From: Mesorhizobium sp. 1M-11
GTDB taxonomy: Bacteria; Pseudomonadota; Alphaproteobacteria; Rhizobiales; Rhizobiaceae
Assembly (NCBI RefSeq): GCF_001303895.1
Contig: NZ_LJSD01000071.1
Coordinates: forward strand, 1 to 64,000
DNA length: 64,000 nt
Direction of reading: 5' to 3'
Shown piece by piece: positions 35,015-43,839 of this stretch. A program made the translations under genes and the position numbers. The notes under the pieces were generated by a model, which did no database searches, was not told the origin of the DNA, and saw only the letters and a program-made list of their open reading frames with translations. The stretch's first letter is position 1. Each line of letters starts with the position of its first letter.

Positions 35015-36769
35015 ATGCACCTTATGAAGGTCGATCCGCGCGCATTGAAGGACAATCCCGACAAAGCGCGCCAGGCCAAGTCCACGCCGCAGGCGGACGC
35101 GTTGCTTCTCGCGACGATCAAGGCCGTCGGTCTCGTCCAGCCTCCCATCATTGCGGCCGAGAGCGGCGGCGGCAATGGCCATATCATTGATTCCGGCCAC
35201 CGCCGCGTGAAGCAGGCCATCGCCGCTGGGCTCGAAGAAATCGATGTGCTCGTCGTCGAGGCCGCCAATGACAATGGAGCGATGCGCTCCATGGTCGAGA
35301 ACATCGCGCGCGAAGCGCTGAATCCGGTCGACCAGTGGCGGGCGATCGAGCGCCTCGTCGCGCTCGGCTGGACCGAGGAGGCGATCGCCGTCGCGCTGGC
35401 TCTGCCGGTGCGTCAGATCAGGAAGCTGCGGCTTCTCGCCAATGTCGCGCCCACCATGCTCGACCATATGGCGAAGGGCGACATGCCGAACGAGCAGCAG
35501 CTTCGCACGATCGCTTCCGCCTCGCTCGACGAGCAGAAGGAGGTCTGGAAGAAGCACAAGCCGTCGAAGGCCGATCCACAGGTGTCGTGGTGGAGCGTTG
35601 CGCAGGGCCTGACCAAGACCCGTATGTTCGCGCGACATGCCAGCTTCGGGGACGATCTGGCGCAAGCCTACGGCATCGCCTGGGTCGAAGACCTGTTTGC
35701 ACCGGCCGATGAGGACAGCCGCTACACCACCGATGTCGAGGCCTTCCTCGGCGCGCAGCAGGAGTGGATGACCAATCATCTGCCGAAGCGGGGAACAATC
35801 GTGGAGGCCGACACGTGGGGCGGGGCCAAGTTGCCTCCGAAGGCCGAACGGGTTCACGGCAAGCCCGGCAAGTCCGACCATGCGGCGATGTACCTCGATC
35901 GTGACGGTCGCGTGCAGACGGTCCACTACCGCATGCCCGAGGCCAGAAAGCCTAAGGGAAGGAACGGCGCTGCGGCGGATGTCGACGGCGATGATGTCGT
36001 CGTTGCCGCAAAGAAGCGGCCCGACGTGACCCGCAAGGGTGTCGAGATGATCGGCGATTTGCGCACGGACTCGCTCCACGAAGCGCTGTCCAGCACACCT
36101 ATCGAAGACGACACACTGATGGCGCTGCTCGTGCTGGCCTTTGCCGGCCGCAACATCTCCATCGCCTCCGGATCCGGGGACGATGTCTATGGCTTTGCCA
36201 GGATGGAACGTCATGCCGTGCGGCTCATAGGCGAGGACGGCAAGCTCGGCTTCGACCGTGAGACGCTGCGGCAGGCGGCGCGCTCGGTCCTGATCGACGT
36301 GCTGTCGTGCCGCGAGAACCGCTCCGACTCCGGCATTGTAGCCCGGATCGCTGGCGATACGATCGGCGCGGACGGCTTCCTGCCGAACATGGGCACGGAT
36401 GAATTCCTCGCATGCCTGTCGCGTCCGGCGCTGGAGGCCTCCTGCAAGGATACGCCGGTTCTGCCCCGCCAGAAGGTGAAGGATACGCGCGCCGCACTTA
36501 TCCAGCATTTTGCCACGGCGCACTTCGTCCATCCCGCAGCGGTGTTCGCGCCGGCGACGCAGACCGTCACGGCCTGGGTCGCGAAATACGAGGGCGCCGA
36601 GCTGGAGGGCGACGAGGACGCCGACGGCACGCTCGACCACTTCGACGAGCTCGACGGCGACCAGTCGACCGCGAAGGCGCACGACTATCCCGGCGAGGAC
36701 GATGAAGAAGCCGGCGACGCCCACCTCTCAGACGAGGAGCTGGCAGCCATCGGCGTCGCGGCGGAATAG
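35015..36769 (+). CDS. ParB/RepB/Spo0J-family nuclease-fold protein
   Basis: 584-aa plasmid-type ParB-like protein: N-terminal ParB/Srx domain with the CTP/phosphate motif GHRRVKQA near residue 61 and ENIAREALNPVDQWRAIERL, a helix-turn-helix (WTEEAIAVALALPVRQIRKLRLL), and a long C-terminal region with no known motif and a very acidic tail (GDEDADGTLDHFDELDGDQ). No parA gene is nearby, so this is probably not a segregation protein but one of the large ParB-like proteins common next to ArdC and SSB on such plasmids. ATG 35015 follows AGGAGAA. Confidence 0.8.
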   Translation: MHLMKVDPRALKDNPDKARQAKSTPQADALLLATIKAVGLVQPPIIAAESGGGNGHIIDSGHRRVKQAIAAGLEEIDVLVVEAANDNGAMRSMVENIAREALNPVDQWRAIERLVALGWTEEAIAVALALPVRQIRKLRLLANVAPTMLDHMAKGDMPNEQQLRTIASASLDEQKEVWKKHKPSKADPQVSWWSVAQGLTKTRMFARHASFGDDLAQAYGIAWVEDLFAPADEDSRYTTDVEAFLGAQQEWMTNHLPKRGTIVEADTWGGAKLPPKAERVHGKPGKSDHAAMYLDRDGRVQTVHYRMPEARKPKGRNGAAADVDGDDVVVAAKKRPDVTRKGVEMIGDLRTDSLHEALSSTPIEDDTLMALLVLAFAGRNISIASGSGDDVYGFARMERHAVRLIGEDGKLGFDRETLRQAARSVLIDVLSCRENRSDSGIVARIAGDTIGADGFLPNMGTDEFLACLSRPALEASCKDTPVLPRQKVKDTRAALIQHFATAHFVHPAAVFAPATQTVTAWVAKYEGAELEGDEDADGTLDHFDELDGDQSTAKAHDYPGEDDEEAGDAHLSDEELAAIGVAAE

Positions 36770-36803
36770 CCACTGCACGTCTCACTTCCCTTCCGAACGA
36801 TCC

Positions 36804-36840
36804 CCGCCGCCGGTCTCATCACCGGCGGCGGTTCCGTTTT
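36804..36840 (+). terminator. Rho-independent terminator after the ParB-like gene
   Basis: Perfect 11-base stem CCGCCGCCGGT (36804-36814) with ACCGGCGGCGG (36821-36831), loop CTCATC, then TTCCGTTTT. Confidence 0.85.
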
Positions 36841-36866
36841 CACAATGACCAACAAGGAGGACCAAG

Positions 36867-37340
36867 ATGTCCGCTCAACTGATTTTCGACCTCGTGCCGC
36901 TTGGCTCGATCGTGAGATATTCCGACGGTACGCCGCAGCCGCCAGAGCGCTTCCGCAAGAAGCTGGCTGCCTGGGAAAGCCGCAACAGCGGCGGCCGGCT
37001 GATCCGCAAGCAGGCCGCGCGCCGTGTCGGCGACACCGTGCTGCCGGCCAGTATCACCCTGCACGAGGGGAACTACGGCGGTGGCGGGGTTGTGGTGCTG
37101 ACCGTCCACAGGAGCTTCTCGGTCTCTACAGACCTGAAGTTCGTCGTGACCGAGCGTCCGACGATCGGGTCTGTTCGTATTCTCGATCGGCCCGGCGAGG
37201 ACGCCGAGCTGCTCCATCTTGCCGAGAGCCGTGTCCATGCGGAATCGTGGCTCACGAGGCATCGCTACCCGAATGCTGTCCTTGACGAGGTAACAGCCGA
37301 TACCGTCGTGGCGGATTCGGTAGAGGGGAGGGCCGCATGA
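36867..37340 (+). CDS. Hypothetical protein, first of a three-gene unit
   Basis: 157 aa starting at ATG 36867 with an excellent AAGGAGGACC site. Visible features: VPLGSIVRYSDGTPQPPERFRKKLAAW, a glycine-rich GNYGGGGVVVLTVHR turn, and a C-terminal region predicted mixed alpha/beta. I do not recognise the family. Its stop overlaps the next start (ATGA at 37337), and the following two genes overlap in the same way, so all three are translated together. Confidence 0.7.
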   Translation: MSAQLIFDLVPLGSIVRYSDGTPQPPERFRKKLAAWESRNSGGRLIRKQAARRVGDTVLPASITLHEGNYGGGGVVVLTVHRSFSVSTDLKFVVTERPTIGSVRILDRPGEDAELLHLAESRVHAESWLTRHRYPNAVLDEVTADTVVADSVEGRAA

Positions 37341-38230
37341 ACGCTCCCGCTCTTGCAAATAGCAACCAAGAAACCCCCGGATTTCCGGGGATTTCCTTTG
37401 GCCGCAGCCGCGAGGGCTTTCCCGTCGCGCTGGTCGGCGACAACGCTTTCGCCATGATGTCAGGCCGCGACGGCCGGCACTATCTCGCCACGGGCTGGCG
37501 CATTGCCCGCCCGCTCGAAAAATGGACGCGCTCGGACTTCTATGGCCATTCAGGCGAACTGGCCGACGAGGCAGCGTTTCGCGCGCGCGTCGAAGAAAAC
37601 GCGCTGCACCAGCAGCAGCGTACGGCCCTCGGTCGGCGCGAGATCTCGTCGCGAGCACGCACGCCATGGGGAACGTCGCAGGGCACCACTGTTTATGCCG
37701 ATGGTGTCGCTTTCCACTCGACGGCCAGCCATGGCGGCTTCCATCTCAGCCCGGACCGCAATGCGAAGGTTCATCCGCTGCTGCGCGCCGGAGCGGCCTG
37801 GTACGAAGAGGACTGCCATTGGGCGGCCGTTGCTCATGCCTTTCCGGAACTCTTCACCGACTCTGAAATGGCCAGCGCGGAGTCCACGATCCGAAACTGG
37901 TATCCGGAGGCGTGGGAAGCCATCCACGGCAAGGTTCTCTTGCCCGGCCAGTCGTCGACGAAAGACGAACGCGAGTTCCAAAAACGCCATGTCGATGACT
38001 GGATCGTCGTATCGGCGATCCGATCCGACCATGAGCCGGGCTTCACTGAGGTCGTAGCCACGATGGGCGGCGATCGCTCGGGAAAACGCGGCACACGCCG
38101 CTATCTGGTTCCGTCGGAGGAGTACGGCACGAGCGGCTGCCGCTTCGGATTCATCATCGACGAAGCCCGTCACCATCTTTTCGAAGGTCCGTCGAGCTTT
38201 GCCGGCTGGCAGGGAAGGGAGGCGCCATGA
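37337..38230 (+). CDS. DUF7007-like domain protein
   Basis: 297 aa. The central block TPWGTSQGTTVYADGVAFHSTASHGGFHLSPDRNAKV followed by GAAWYEEDCHWAAVAHAFPELF is the part I associate with DUF7007; the C-terminal part (PGFTEVVATMGG... RYLVPSEEY) is also conserved-looking. Function unknown. Starts by ATGA overlap with the preceding gene and ends by ATGA overlap with the next. Confidence 0.68.
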   Translation: MNAPALANSNQETPGFPGISFGRSREGFPVALVGDNAFAMMSGRDGRHYLATGWRIARPLEKWTRSDFYGHSGELADEAAFRARVEENALHQQQRTALGRREISSRARTPWGTSQGTTVYADGVAFHSTASHGGFHLSPDRNAKVHPLLRAGAAWYEEDCHWAAVAHAFPELFTDSEMASAESTIRNWYPEAWEAIHGKVLLPGQSSTKDEREFQKRHVDDWIVVSAIRSDHEPGFTEVVATMGGDRSGKRGTRRYLVPSEEYGTSGCRFGFIIDEARHHLFEGPSSFAGWQGREAP

Positions 38231-38631
38231 AGGGCGATCCCGAACTGCGCTCCCAGCTTTTCCGCATGGAGGAGGCGCGCCGACAGACCCAGCGCCAGCT
38301 CGATTTGATAGACCGGCAGATCATCCGCCGCATGACCGCTCTGATCCCGCACCTGGGACATCGACAGTCGGGCTATCGGCGCGGCAGGGCTCCCGACCCG
38401 AGCGCATTCCTCGAACGATATCGTTCGAACCTTGCTGCGATCACCGCCGCGCGGCAGCCGGAGATCGATGCGCTGTCACGCAAGCTCGCCCGGCAGGATG
38501 CGGCTGTCGAGGCATTCAAGGCAAAGAATCTGTTGGACTCGGGCCACGACCGACCATGTGCTGACGATTGCGGCCGGCCGGCAATGGTCAGCGCTTGCGT
38601 ACGAACTCCGTGCGAAGGACGAGTCCCTTGA
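38227..38631 (+). CDS. Hypothetical coiled-coil protein, C-terminus overlapping antisense phnA-like gene
   Basis: 134-aa frame. Residues 1-104 form a charged helical, probably coiled-coil region (MEEARRQTQRQLDLIDRQIIRRMTAL ... LAAITAARQPEIDALSRKLARQDAAVEAFKAK). The last 30 residues (DSGHDRPCADDCGRPAM...) have a quite different composition and run 44 bases antisense into the phnA-like gene. The native end may have been lost. Start by ATGA overlap at 38227. Confidence 0.6.
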   Translation: MKGDPELRSQLFRMEEARRQTQRQLDLIDRQIIRRMTALIPHLGHRQSGYRRGRAPDPSAFLERYRSNLAAITAARQPEIDALSRKLARQDAAVEAFKAKNLLDSGHDRPCADDCGRPAMVSACVRTPCEGRVP

Positions 38632-38893
38632 TGGCGTCATGCCGGCAATCGACCTCGTCCGGATTGTCAGTGAGGCGGATCGACTTGATCACGGTTCCCT
38701 GCTTCAGGGTCTGGTTGGCGCCCTTGACCTTGAGGTCCTTGATCAGGACCACCGAATCCCCGTCGGCAAGCACATTGCCAGCGGCATCGCGCGCCACCAC
38801 AGGCCCTGTCTCCGCGACGGCAGCCATCTCCGAAGCCGGACGCCATTCGCCGGTGACTTCATCGTAGATGTAGTCGTCGTTTTCATCGGCCAT
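38588..38893 (-). CDS. PhnA/YjdM-family protein (alkylphosphonate utilisation domain)
   Basis: 101 aa from ATG 38893. The C-terminal PhnA domain is clear: VVARDAAGNVLADGDSVVLIKDLKVKGANQTLKQGTVIKSIRLTDNP. The N-terminal zinc ribbon found in Escherichia YjdM is absent; a short MADENDDYIYDEVTGEWRPASE segment stands in its place. Despite the family name, a role in phosphonate use is not shown. It is the only minus-strand gene in a long plus-strand stretch, which hints at separate acquisition. Confidence 0.8.
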   Translation of the reverse strand: MADENDDYIYDEVTGEWRPASEMAAVAETGPVVARDAAGNVLADGDSVVLIKDLKVKGANQTLKQGTVIKSIRLTDNPDEVDCRHDAIKGLVLRTEFVRKR

Positions 38894-39142
38894 GATCGCC
38901 CCTGTCACCGGAGTCGAACGCCTTGTCCGACCCCGTGCGGCAGTGTGGCGTGAGCCATCGTTAGCAGGCGAGCGCTGTTCACAACCGCACTTGCCGGACG
39001 CGACCGATACCGGCCCTGGAGGCGGTCGTTGCACCGGTAGCGAAGCTCTTCGCGTCTCCGTGCTCCGCAGCCGGCTCCGGATCAAGACCATTTGCGCGGC
39101 CTGACATCCGCGCGATCACAACCATCACTGACAGGAGGCATC

Positions 39143-39571
39143 ATGCCGCTCTACACGATCGAGACCACCTATCACCTTCCCGTCTATCGTCAGGCCACCT
39201 ATGAGGCCGCGTCCGTCGACGACGCCTGCAAACTCGCCATCGACGATGATGACTGGTCATGCGAGCTTCCTGATCATGAGACGGCCAGCCAGACATTCGT
39301 CACCGGAATCTGGCGAGGACGGGATAGGGCATATCAAGGCGAGCCTGTCGCTGCTTCCGGGCGGTTCGGCCAGACAGTGCAACGCAAGGCCGAGCTTTTC
39401 GATACGCTCGTGCGCTTGTTGAGGGAGCCTGCCCAGCCAATGGGCCTGTCGCGACATGATTTCGATTCCTGGCTGCTGCGCGCGCTCGCCGCCATTGCCG
39501 TGGCCGATGGAATTTTTCGCGACGCCAACGTCGTGCAGTCGCGGGAAATCTCGGCTATAAATTCCCCCTGA
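39143..39571 (+). CDS. Hypothetical plasmid protein
   Basis: 142 aa from ATG 39143 after an AGGAGG site. The N-terminus reads MPLYTIETTYHLPVYRQATYEAASVDDACKLAIDDDDW, resembling small proteins that carry a beta-strand and an acidic helix. The remaining part is helical with no motif recognised. Fourteen bases separate it from the next gene, so the two are likely co-transcribed. Confidence 0.62.
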   Translation: MPLYTIETTYHLPVYRQATYEAASVDDACKLAIDDDDWSCELPDHETASQTFVTGIWRGRDRAYQGEPVAASGRFGQTVQRKAELFDTLVRLLREPAQPMGLSRHDFDSWLLRALAAIAVADGIFRDANVVQSREISAINSP

Positions 39572-39585
39572 CGACAGGGAAGACC

Positions 39586-39891
39586 ATGATGGACAACACG
39601 ACACGCACAGCCTTCGAGCGGTTGCTCAAGATCGCCCAGTCGGACACCGGGCAGTCGCGCCGTGTCGCTTCCTTTGTCCTGGCCTGGTGGAACGCTACCG
39701 ACCACGGCGGTTTCGACATCGCCGATCTCTTCGCCGTCGACGCCGAAATCGGCCGGGATATGGCCACCGTCTTCTCCTATCTCGTGGACCGGCCCACGGC
39801 CGAGTATCCAGAGGCGTATCGCGTCGAGATCGAGGCGGTCATTCGCCGATGGCGGCCCGAGGTCTGGGAGCGCTACGCCGAGTCGGCGTGA
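39586..39891 (+). CDS. DUF7673-like small protein
   Basis: 101 aa with TAFERLLKIAQSDTGQSRRVASFVLAWWNATDHGGFDIADLFAVDAEIGRDMATVF, a pattern I associate with DUF7673 proteins on alphaproteobacterial plasmids; the C-terminal RRWRPEVWERYAE is also typical. Function unknown. ATG 39586 is preferred; ATG 39589 follows directly. Confidence 0.65.
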   Translation: MMDNTTRTAFERLLKIAQSDTGQSRRVASFVLAWWNATDHGGFDIADLFAVDAEIGRDMATVFSYLVDRPTAEYPEAYRVEIEAVIRRWRPEVWERYAESA

Positions 39892-40591
39892 CGTCGTGAC
39901 GGCGACTGCCAATCCACCAGTCCGATCACATCCGCGCATATGACGGTCATCGCGATGCCGTGTTCCAGGCGCGGACCCAGCCCATCTGAAAAACCTGCGC
40001 GTTGATGCAGACGGCCCAACAACGAGCGCGCGGGATTGGCTCGGCTTGCATGTCCTTTCGCCGTCCGGTCTTGCAGCGCGGCGCAACGCTGTCGGAACGC
40101 CCACGCAGCGGCGACCCGTCATGGGGGCACCGTTCCTTCCCTCTTCCCGAATGAGATCGGGCGCGTCGGCGGCGAAAGGCGAACGCGCGATTTGGGAACG
40201 CATGTGCCTGGACGTTCGCGGTCTGCCGGGAGGTGAGCGGCTTGGGCGGTTCAGCCCTTCCTCGATCGGCTGCTCTTTCTGACATCGCTGCCGTGCCGGT
40301 CCCCCCGTCGGGTTTGCTGCGGTCTGAACCGGCGGCCAGCCGCTTCAAGGCCGCTGCGCGCCGCGGAGCGGCCGGGTACCGCCATTCTCGGCAAAGCAGG
40401 CCCGCGTCCAGCGTCGGAGCTCCAGCAAGGGGCTGGGCACCGCTTGTCCGCAAGCCGGCTTCGCTCGCCTGCCGGTCCCCGGACCCTGAAGCGTCCAGCT
40501 TCCGCCGGTTCGGGTCGACCGCACCCGAAGGGGAGACCGGCAAGGACCGGCTCGATCCCGAGGGACGCAACCGAAGGAAAGGATTTTTCCC
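39892..40591 (+). promoter_or_regulatory. 700-base gene-free leader with dyads
   Basis: No supportable gene on either strand; long open frames here have no family resemblance and are typical of GC-rich DNA. Near its 3' end a perfect hairpin TTCGGGT (40509-40515) / ACCCGAA (40523-40529) precedes the next gene by about 60 bases. This is the longest of the leaders in the module. Confidence 0.4.
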
Positions 40592-41176
40592 ATGACCAAG
40601 ACCAGCCGACCCCGGCAGACCGCCCGCGTCGTCCAGCTGCGCAAGGGCTCCACGATCGAAATGGTTCGCCTCTCCTGCCCCGACAGCAACCAGGCCGCCC
40701 TCATCTCGGAGAGCTTCGGACTTCCCGTCCTCGACAGCGACGGCATCCGCAGCCTGCATGAGCGGTTCTTCAACGAGACAGCCGACTCGCTCCGCGAAGG
40801 CCTGAGCGACCGGGCCATGCAGATCCATCTCCAGCGCATCGTCGGCTCCTATGTCGGCTCCGCCCACGGCGCAGGGCAGTTCTACAGCCGGGCGGTATCC
40901 GAGGCGCGGGACGCCACGGCGAAGCTCGCCAACGACGCCCGAGACGAAGACCGTGACGGGCCGGTCGGCTTCGACAGCCAGGCGCAGAGGAAGCGCGAGT
41001 TCGCCGCCGACATGGCGCTCCAGGCCCACGCACTGCGCATGGCGGCCGAGGCTGCCGTCGTCTCCTACGAGCATATTGTCGGCGAGACCTGGAAGCCCTT
41101 CGAGCGCCCGGTTGAGAACGCCGGCGAGACCGTCGGCCGCCAGGCGGCCGAACTCCAGATGGCGGCCCTCGGCTAG
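40592..41176 (+). CDS. Hypothetical plasmid protein
   Basis: 194 aa from ATG 40592 with GAAGGAAAGG upstream. It is mostly helical and alanine-rich (ARDATAKLANDARDEDRD, QRKREFAADMALQAHALRMAAEAAVVSYEHIVG). I recognise no motif. It stands alone between two long leaders, like most genes here, and ends just before a strong stem-loop pair. Confidence 0.62.
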   Translation: MTKTSRPRQTARVVQLRKGSTIEMVRLSCPDSNQAALISESFGLPVLDSDGIRSLHERFFNETADSLREGLSDRAMQIHLQRIVGSYVGSAHGAGQFYSRAVSEARDATAKLANDARDEDRDGPVGFDSQAQRKREFAADMALQAHALRMAAEAAVVSYEHIVGETWKPFERPVENAGETVGRQAAELQMAALG

Positions 41177-41183
41177 CCATTCC

Positions 41184-41255
41184 GGCGGGGCTCCGGCCCC
41201 GCCGATCACATCTTCGACCCACAGCACAGGCCGGTCCCTCGCGGGGCCGGCCTGT
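41184..41255 (+). terminator. Two strong stem-loops after the hypothetical gene
   Basis: GGCGGGGC-TCCG-GCCCCGCC (41184-41203), then ACAGGCCGG (41226-41234) paired with CCGGCCTGT (41247-41255) around an inner CCC-TCGC-GGGG. The first is a plausible terminator without a long T run; the second begins the ardC leader. Confidence 0.5.
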
Positions 41256-41480
41256 TCGCATGTCCCGTCAACGGCAACACCGATCGCGGAAGATGAAATG
41301 ATGGAGAAGGAGAAGGAAGTCGGGCACGCCGAGCGTGCCCCGTCCCGGATGGCGGTCCTGCCGGGGCTGGCGGACAGCGCAACGGCTTCGCCGTCCTCCA
41401 CTTCGTTCCGGCCTGTCGTCTCTCGCCCTGCGGTCGCGCGCCTCCCGGTGCGCGGTCTCGCCTGTAGCCCGGCCGTCGGA

Positions 41481-41523
41481 CCCCGTGACGGGGCCGCGAT
41501 CGGCGCGGCCTCCAAAACGGAGG
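41481..41523 (+). promoter_or_regulatory. Three tandem perfect hairpins covering the ardC ribosome-binding site
   Basis: CCCCGT-G-ACGGGG (41481-41493), GGCCGCG-ATCGG-CGCGGCC (41492-41510) and CCTCC-AAAAC-GGAGG (41509-41523). The last GGAGG is the Shine-Dalgarno sequence nine bases before the ATG at 41533, so the hairpin could hide it. Confidence 0.55.
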
Positions 41524-41532
41524 TTCAGGAAA

Positions 41533-42249
41533 ATGAACAGGAAAGAAGAGAAGCCGCGCGTCGACATCTACGCGAGGATCACCGATCGGATCGTTGCCGA
41601 TCTCGAAAAGGGCGTCCGGCCTTGGCTGCGCCCCTGGAGCGTGGCAAACACTGCCGGGCGCATAACCCGGCCGCTTCGCCACAATGGCGAGCCCTATTCG
41701 GGCATGAATGTCATCCTCCTCTGGTCGGAGGCGGTCGCGCGTGGCTTCGCCTCGCCGGTGTGGATGACGTTCAAGCAGGCGGGCGAACTTGGCGGCCATG
41801 TCCGCAAGGGCGAAAGCGGCAGCCTCGTCGTCTATGCCAGCCGCTTCACCAAGACCGAGAGCGACGGCCGTGGCGGCGAGGTCGAGCGGGATATCCCGTT
41901 CCTGAAGACCTACACCGTCTTCAACACCGAGCAGATCGACGGCCTGCCCGATCGTTTCCACGTTCGGCCGCAGGCGGTAGCCGATCCTGTCGAGCGCATC
42001 GAGCACGCGGATCGCTTCTTCGCCAACACCGGGGCGGTCATCCGGCATGGCGGATCGGCGGCCTTCTACTCGCCCTCGAGCGACCACATCCAGATGCCGC
42101 CCTTTGAGAGTTTTCGCGATGCCGCGTCCTACGTGGCGGTGCTCAGCCACGAAACGGTGCATTGGACGGCGGACTCCCAGCGCGTCGGGCGCGATCTCAG
42201 CCGCTATGCGAAGGATCGCACGGAGAGGGCGCGGGAGGAATGCGTTGCC
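41533..42249 (+). pseudogene. ardC: ardC-like antirestriction gene, 5' part
   Basis: N-terminal 239 codons of an ArdC protein: ssDNA-binding domain (VDIYARITDRIVADLEKGVRPWLRPW, GEPYSGMNVILLW) and the start of the zinc metallopeptidase domain with HETVH. After REECVA the frame enters the recombinase-trio element and ends at a stop at 42256-42258. The C-terminal part continues in register at 50035 (ELGSCFLSADLG). Intact ArdC proteins protect incoming plasmid DNA from restriction; this copy should be inactive. Confidence 0.85.
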
Positions 42250-42250
42250 T

Positions 42251-42262
42251 TATCTTGACAGT
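42251..42262 (+). repeat. RIT left terminal inverted repeat
   Basis: TATCTTGACAGT, matching 11 of 12 bases to the complement of 50019-50030; one base from the ardC junction. Confidence 0.7.
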
Positions 42263-42314
42263 CTGCACCGACTCCCAGTGTCCTGCTGGCGTCGATGCAA
42301 CAGGACTGACGGAG

Positions 42315-42375
42315 GCGTTATCCAGGCCGGCCGCAGCGCTCCCACATAGCTGGCGGAGGCCGGCCTGGATAGCGC
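42315..42375. repeat. Large dyad near the RIT left end
   Basis: TATCCAGGCCGGCC (42319-42332) is mirrored exactly by GGCCGGCCTGGATA (42358-42371), and pairing extends outward with one mismatch. The 25-base loop gives a potential cruciform. It could be a recombinase-binding site or the operator of the trio. Confidence 0.7.
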
Positions 42376-42399
42376 CGGGCAAGTTGAACTCCTTCGTTG

Positions 42400-43839
42400 A
42401 TGCTGGCTCCCCGGATGGGGGTCCGGGGGAAGGTTGAACAACTTGTGGACAATATAACCGCAGCTTCGAGCATCATCATTCAGGAGCGCAGATCGGCGGA
42501 GGGGCTTGACGCCCATGTGCCAATGATCCTTCGGGACGGGGCGCTCTACGATCCTGACCTGGATCGCTTCTTCCGCGACCTGCCATTCAACGGGGTTCGC
42601 TCCCGTCATTCCCTTCGTGCCTATGGCTATGACGTCCTTGTGTGGGTCCGCTTTCTTTCGGAAGCCTGCGCCAAGACAGTATGGCAGGCTGATCGGCACG
42701 ACGTCCTTGCCTATCATCGAGTTCGGCGCCGCGCCGAAGCCGGACAACGCATCTCGGCCGCTTCGTGGAATCGTGCCGTCGCCTGCCTCGACCGCCTGTA
42801 TCGATGGGGTGTCCATGAGAAGCTTACCGCGGAAGCGCCGTTCACGCATCAGTCCGTCTGGCGACAAGGGTATGCCGGCCGGCGAGCGCAGATCACGGCG
42901 CGGAACGATGCGTATGAACCTGCAGCTCGCCGAGCGGATGTCAGCTTCGTCACGCTCGACGACTATCGGAGATTTCGGGATGTTGGCTTGCGAGGGCTCC
43001 TGCCTGATGGCGGAACGCGTGTCGGCGCTCGGGATCGCAACGGCATTCGCAATGCATTGTTTTCCGACCTTCTCGTCACGACAGGTCTGCGGCTGGAGGA
43101 AGCTTCTTTTCTCTTCGCTTCCGATCTTGCTTTCACAGATCAGCAGCCAGGCCGTCAGGTCTGGCTGGATTTGCCGGATGCCCTGACCAAGGGTGATCGC
43201 GGCCGCCAAATACTCGTTCCCGCGCGACTGCTCGAACAGGTGCGGGCCTACATCGGTGTCGAGCGTGCTCATGCGGTTGCAAAGTTCCAAGGCCGTTCGG
43301 GTTGGCGATCATTCGACCGCCCGATCCTCGTACACCGGGAGCGAAGCAATTCCCGGCTACGACTGCGCGATGGCGGCGATATTGCGCTTGACCTGCTCAG
43401 TCCCGAGGAGCGCAGCCGGATCATTATCTGCGCCGACGATGGCACACCGAAGGAACCGGCGGTGTTATGGCTCTCCGAGATCGGCTTGCCGGTGCAGACG
43501 AACTCTTGGGAGGTCATCTTCGCCCGTGCCTCCGAGCGATGCAGATCCTTCGGCTTCGATGTCAACATCAGCCCGCATCAGCTCCGCCATACCTTTGCCG
43601 CATATATGCTGGCGATGCTCATTCAGCACCGCCTCCGTGACGCTGCATTGCCGGCCGGGCCGATGGAGGGATACCGGCAGATTCTCGGCGATCCTCTTCA
43701 GCAGGTCCAACGGCTCCTTGGTCATGCCAACCTGACAACGACCTACATCTACCTCGATCACATCGCGACACGCGCCGATACTGTCGATGCCGCAGTCGAG
43801 GAACTCCTGGCACTTCTTCCCTCGGAGACCTCGCTATGA
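42400..43839 (+). CDS. RIT tyrosine recombinase A
   Basis: Phage-integrase-family recombinase of about 479 aa. An N-terminal SAM-like domain (FFRDLPFNGVRSRHSLRAYGYDVLVWVRFL) is followed by a catalytic domain with the arginine in TTGLRLEEA, HQLRH, LGHANLTTTYIYLDH with the tyrosine nucleophile. ATG 42400 is used; TTG 42397 and ATG 42415 are alternatives. It overlaps the next gene by ATGA. First of three recombinases that act together. Confidence 0.88.
   Translation: MLAPRMGVRGKVEQLVDNITAASSIIIQERRSAEGLDAHVPMILRDGALYDPDLDRFFRDLPFNGVRSRHSLRAYGYDVLVWVRFLSEACAKTVWQADRHDVLAYHRVRRRAEAGQRISAASWNRAVACLDRLYRWGVHEKLTAEAPFTHQSVWRQGYAGRRAQITARNDAYEPAARRADVSFVTLDDYRRFRDVGLRGLLPDGGTRVGARDRNGIRNALFSDLLVTTGLRLEEASFLFASDLAFTDQQPGRQVWLDLPDALTKGDRGRQILVPARLLEQVRAYIGVERAHAVAKFQGRSGWRSFDRPILVHRERSNSRLRLRDGGDIALDLLSPEERSRIIICADDGTPKEPAVLWLSEIGLPVQTNSWEVIFARASERCRSFGFDVNISPHQLRHTFAAYMLAMLIQHRLRDAALPAGPMEGYRQILGDPLQQVQRLLGHANLTTTYIYLDHIATRADTVDAAVEELLALLPSETSL

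Noticed and set aside
34868..36724. 618-codon minus-strand frame opposite the ParB-like gene
   Set aside because: Shadow of a strongly supported gene.
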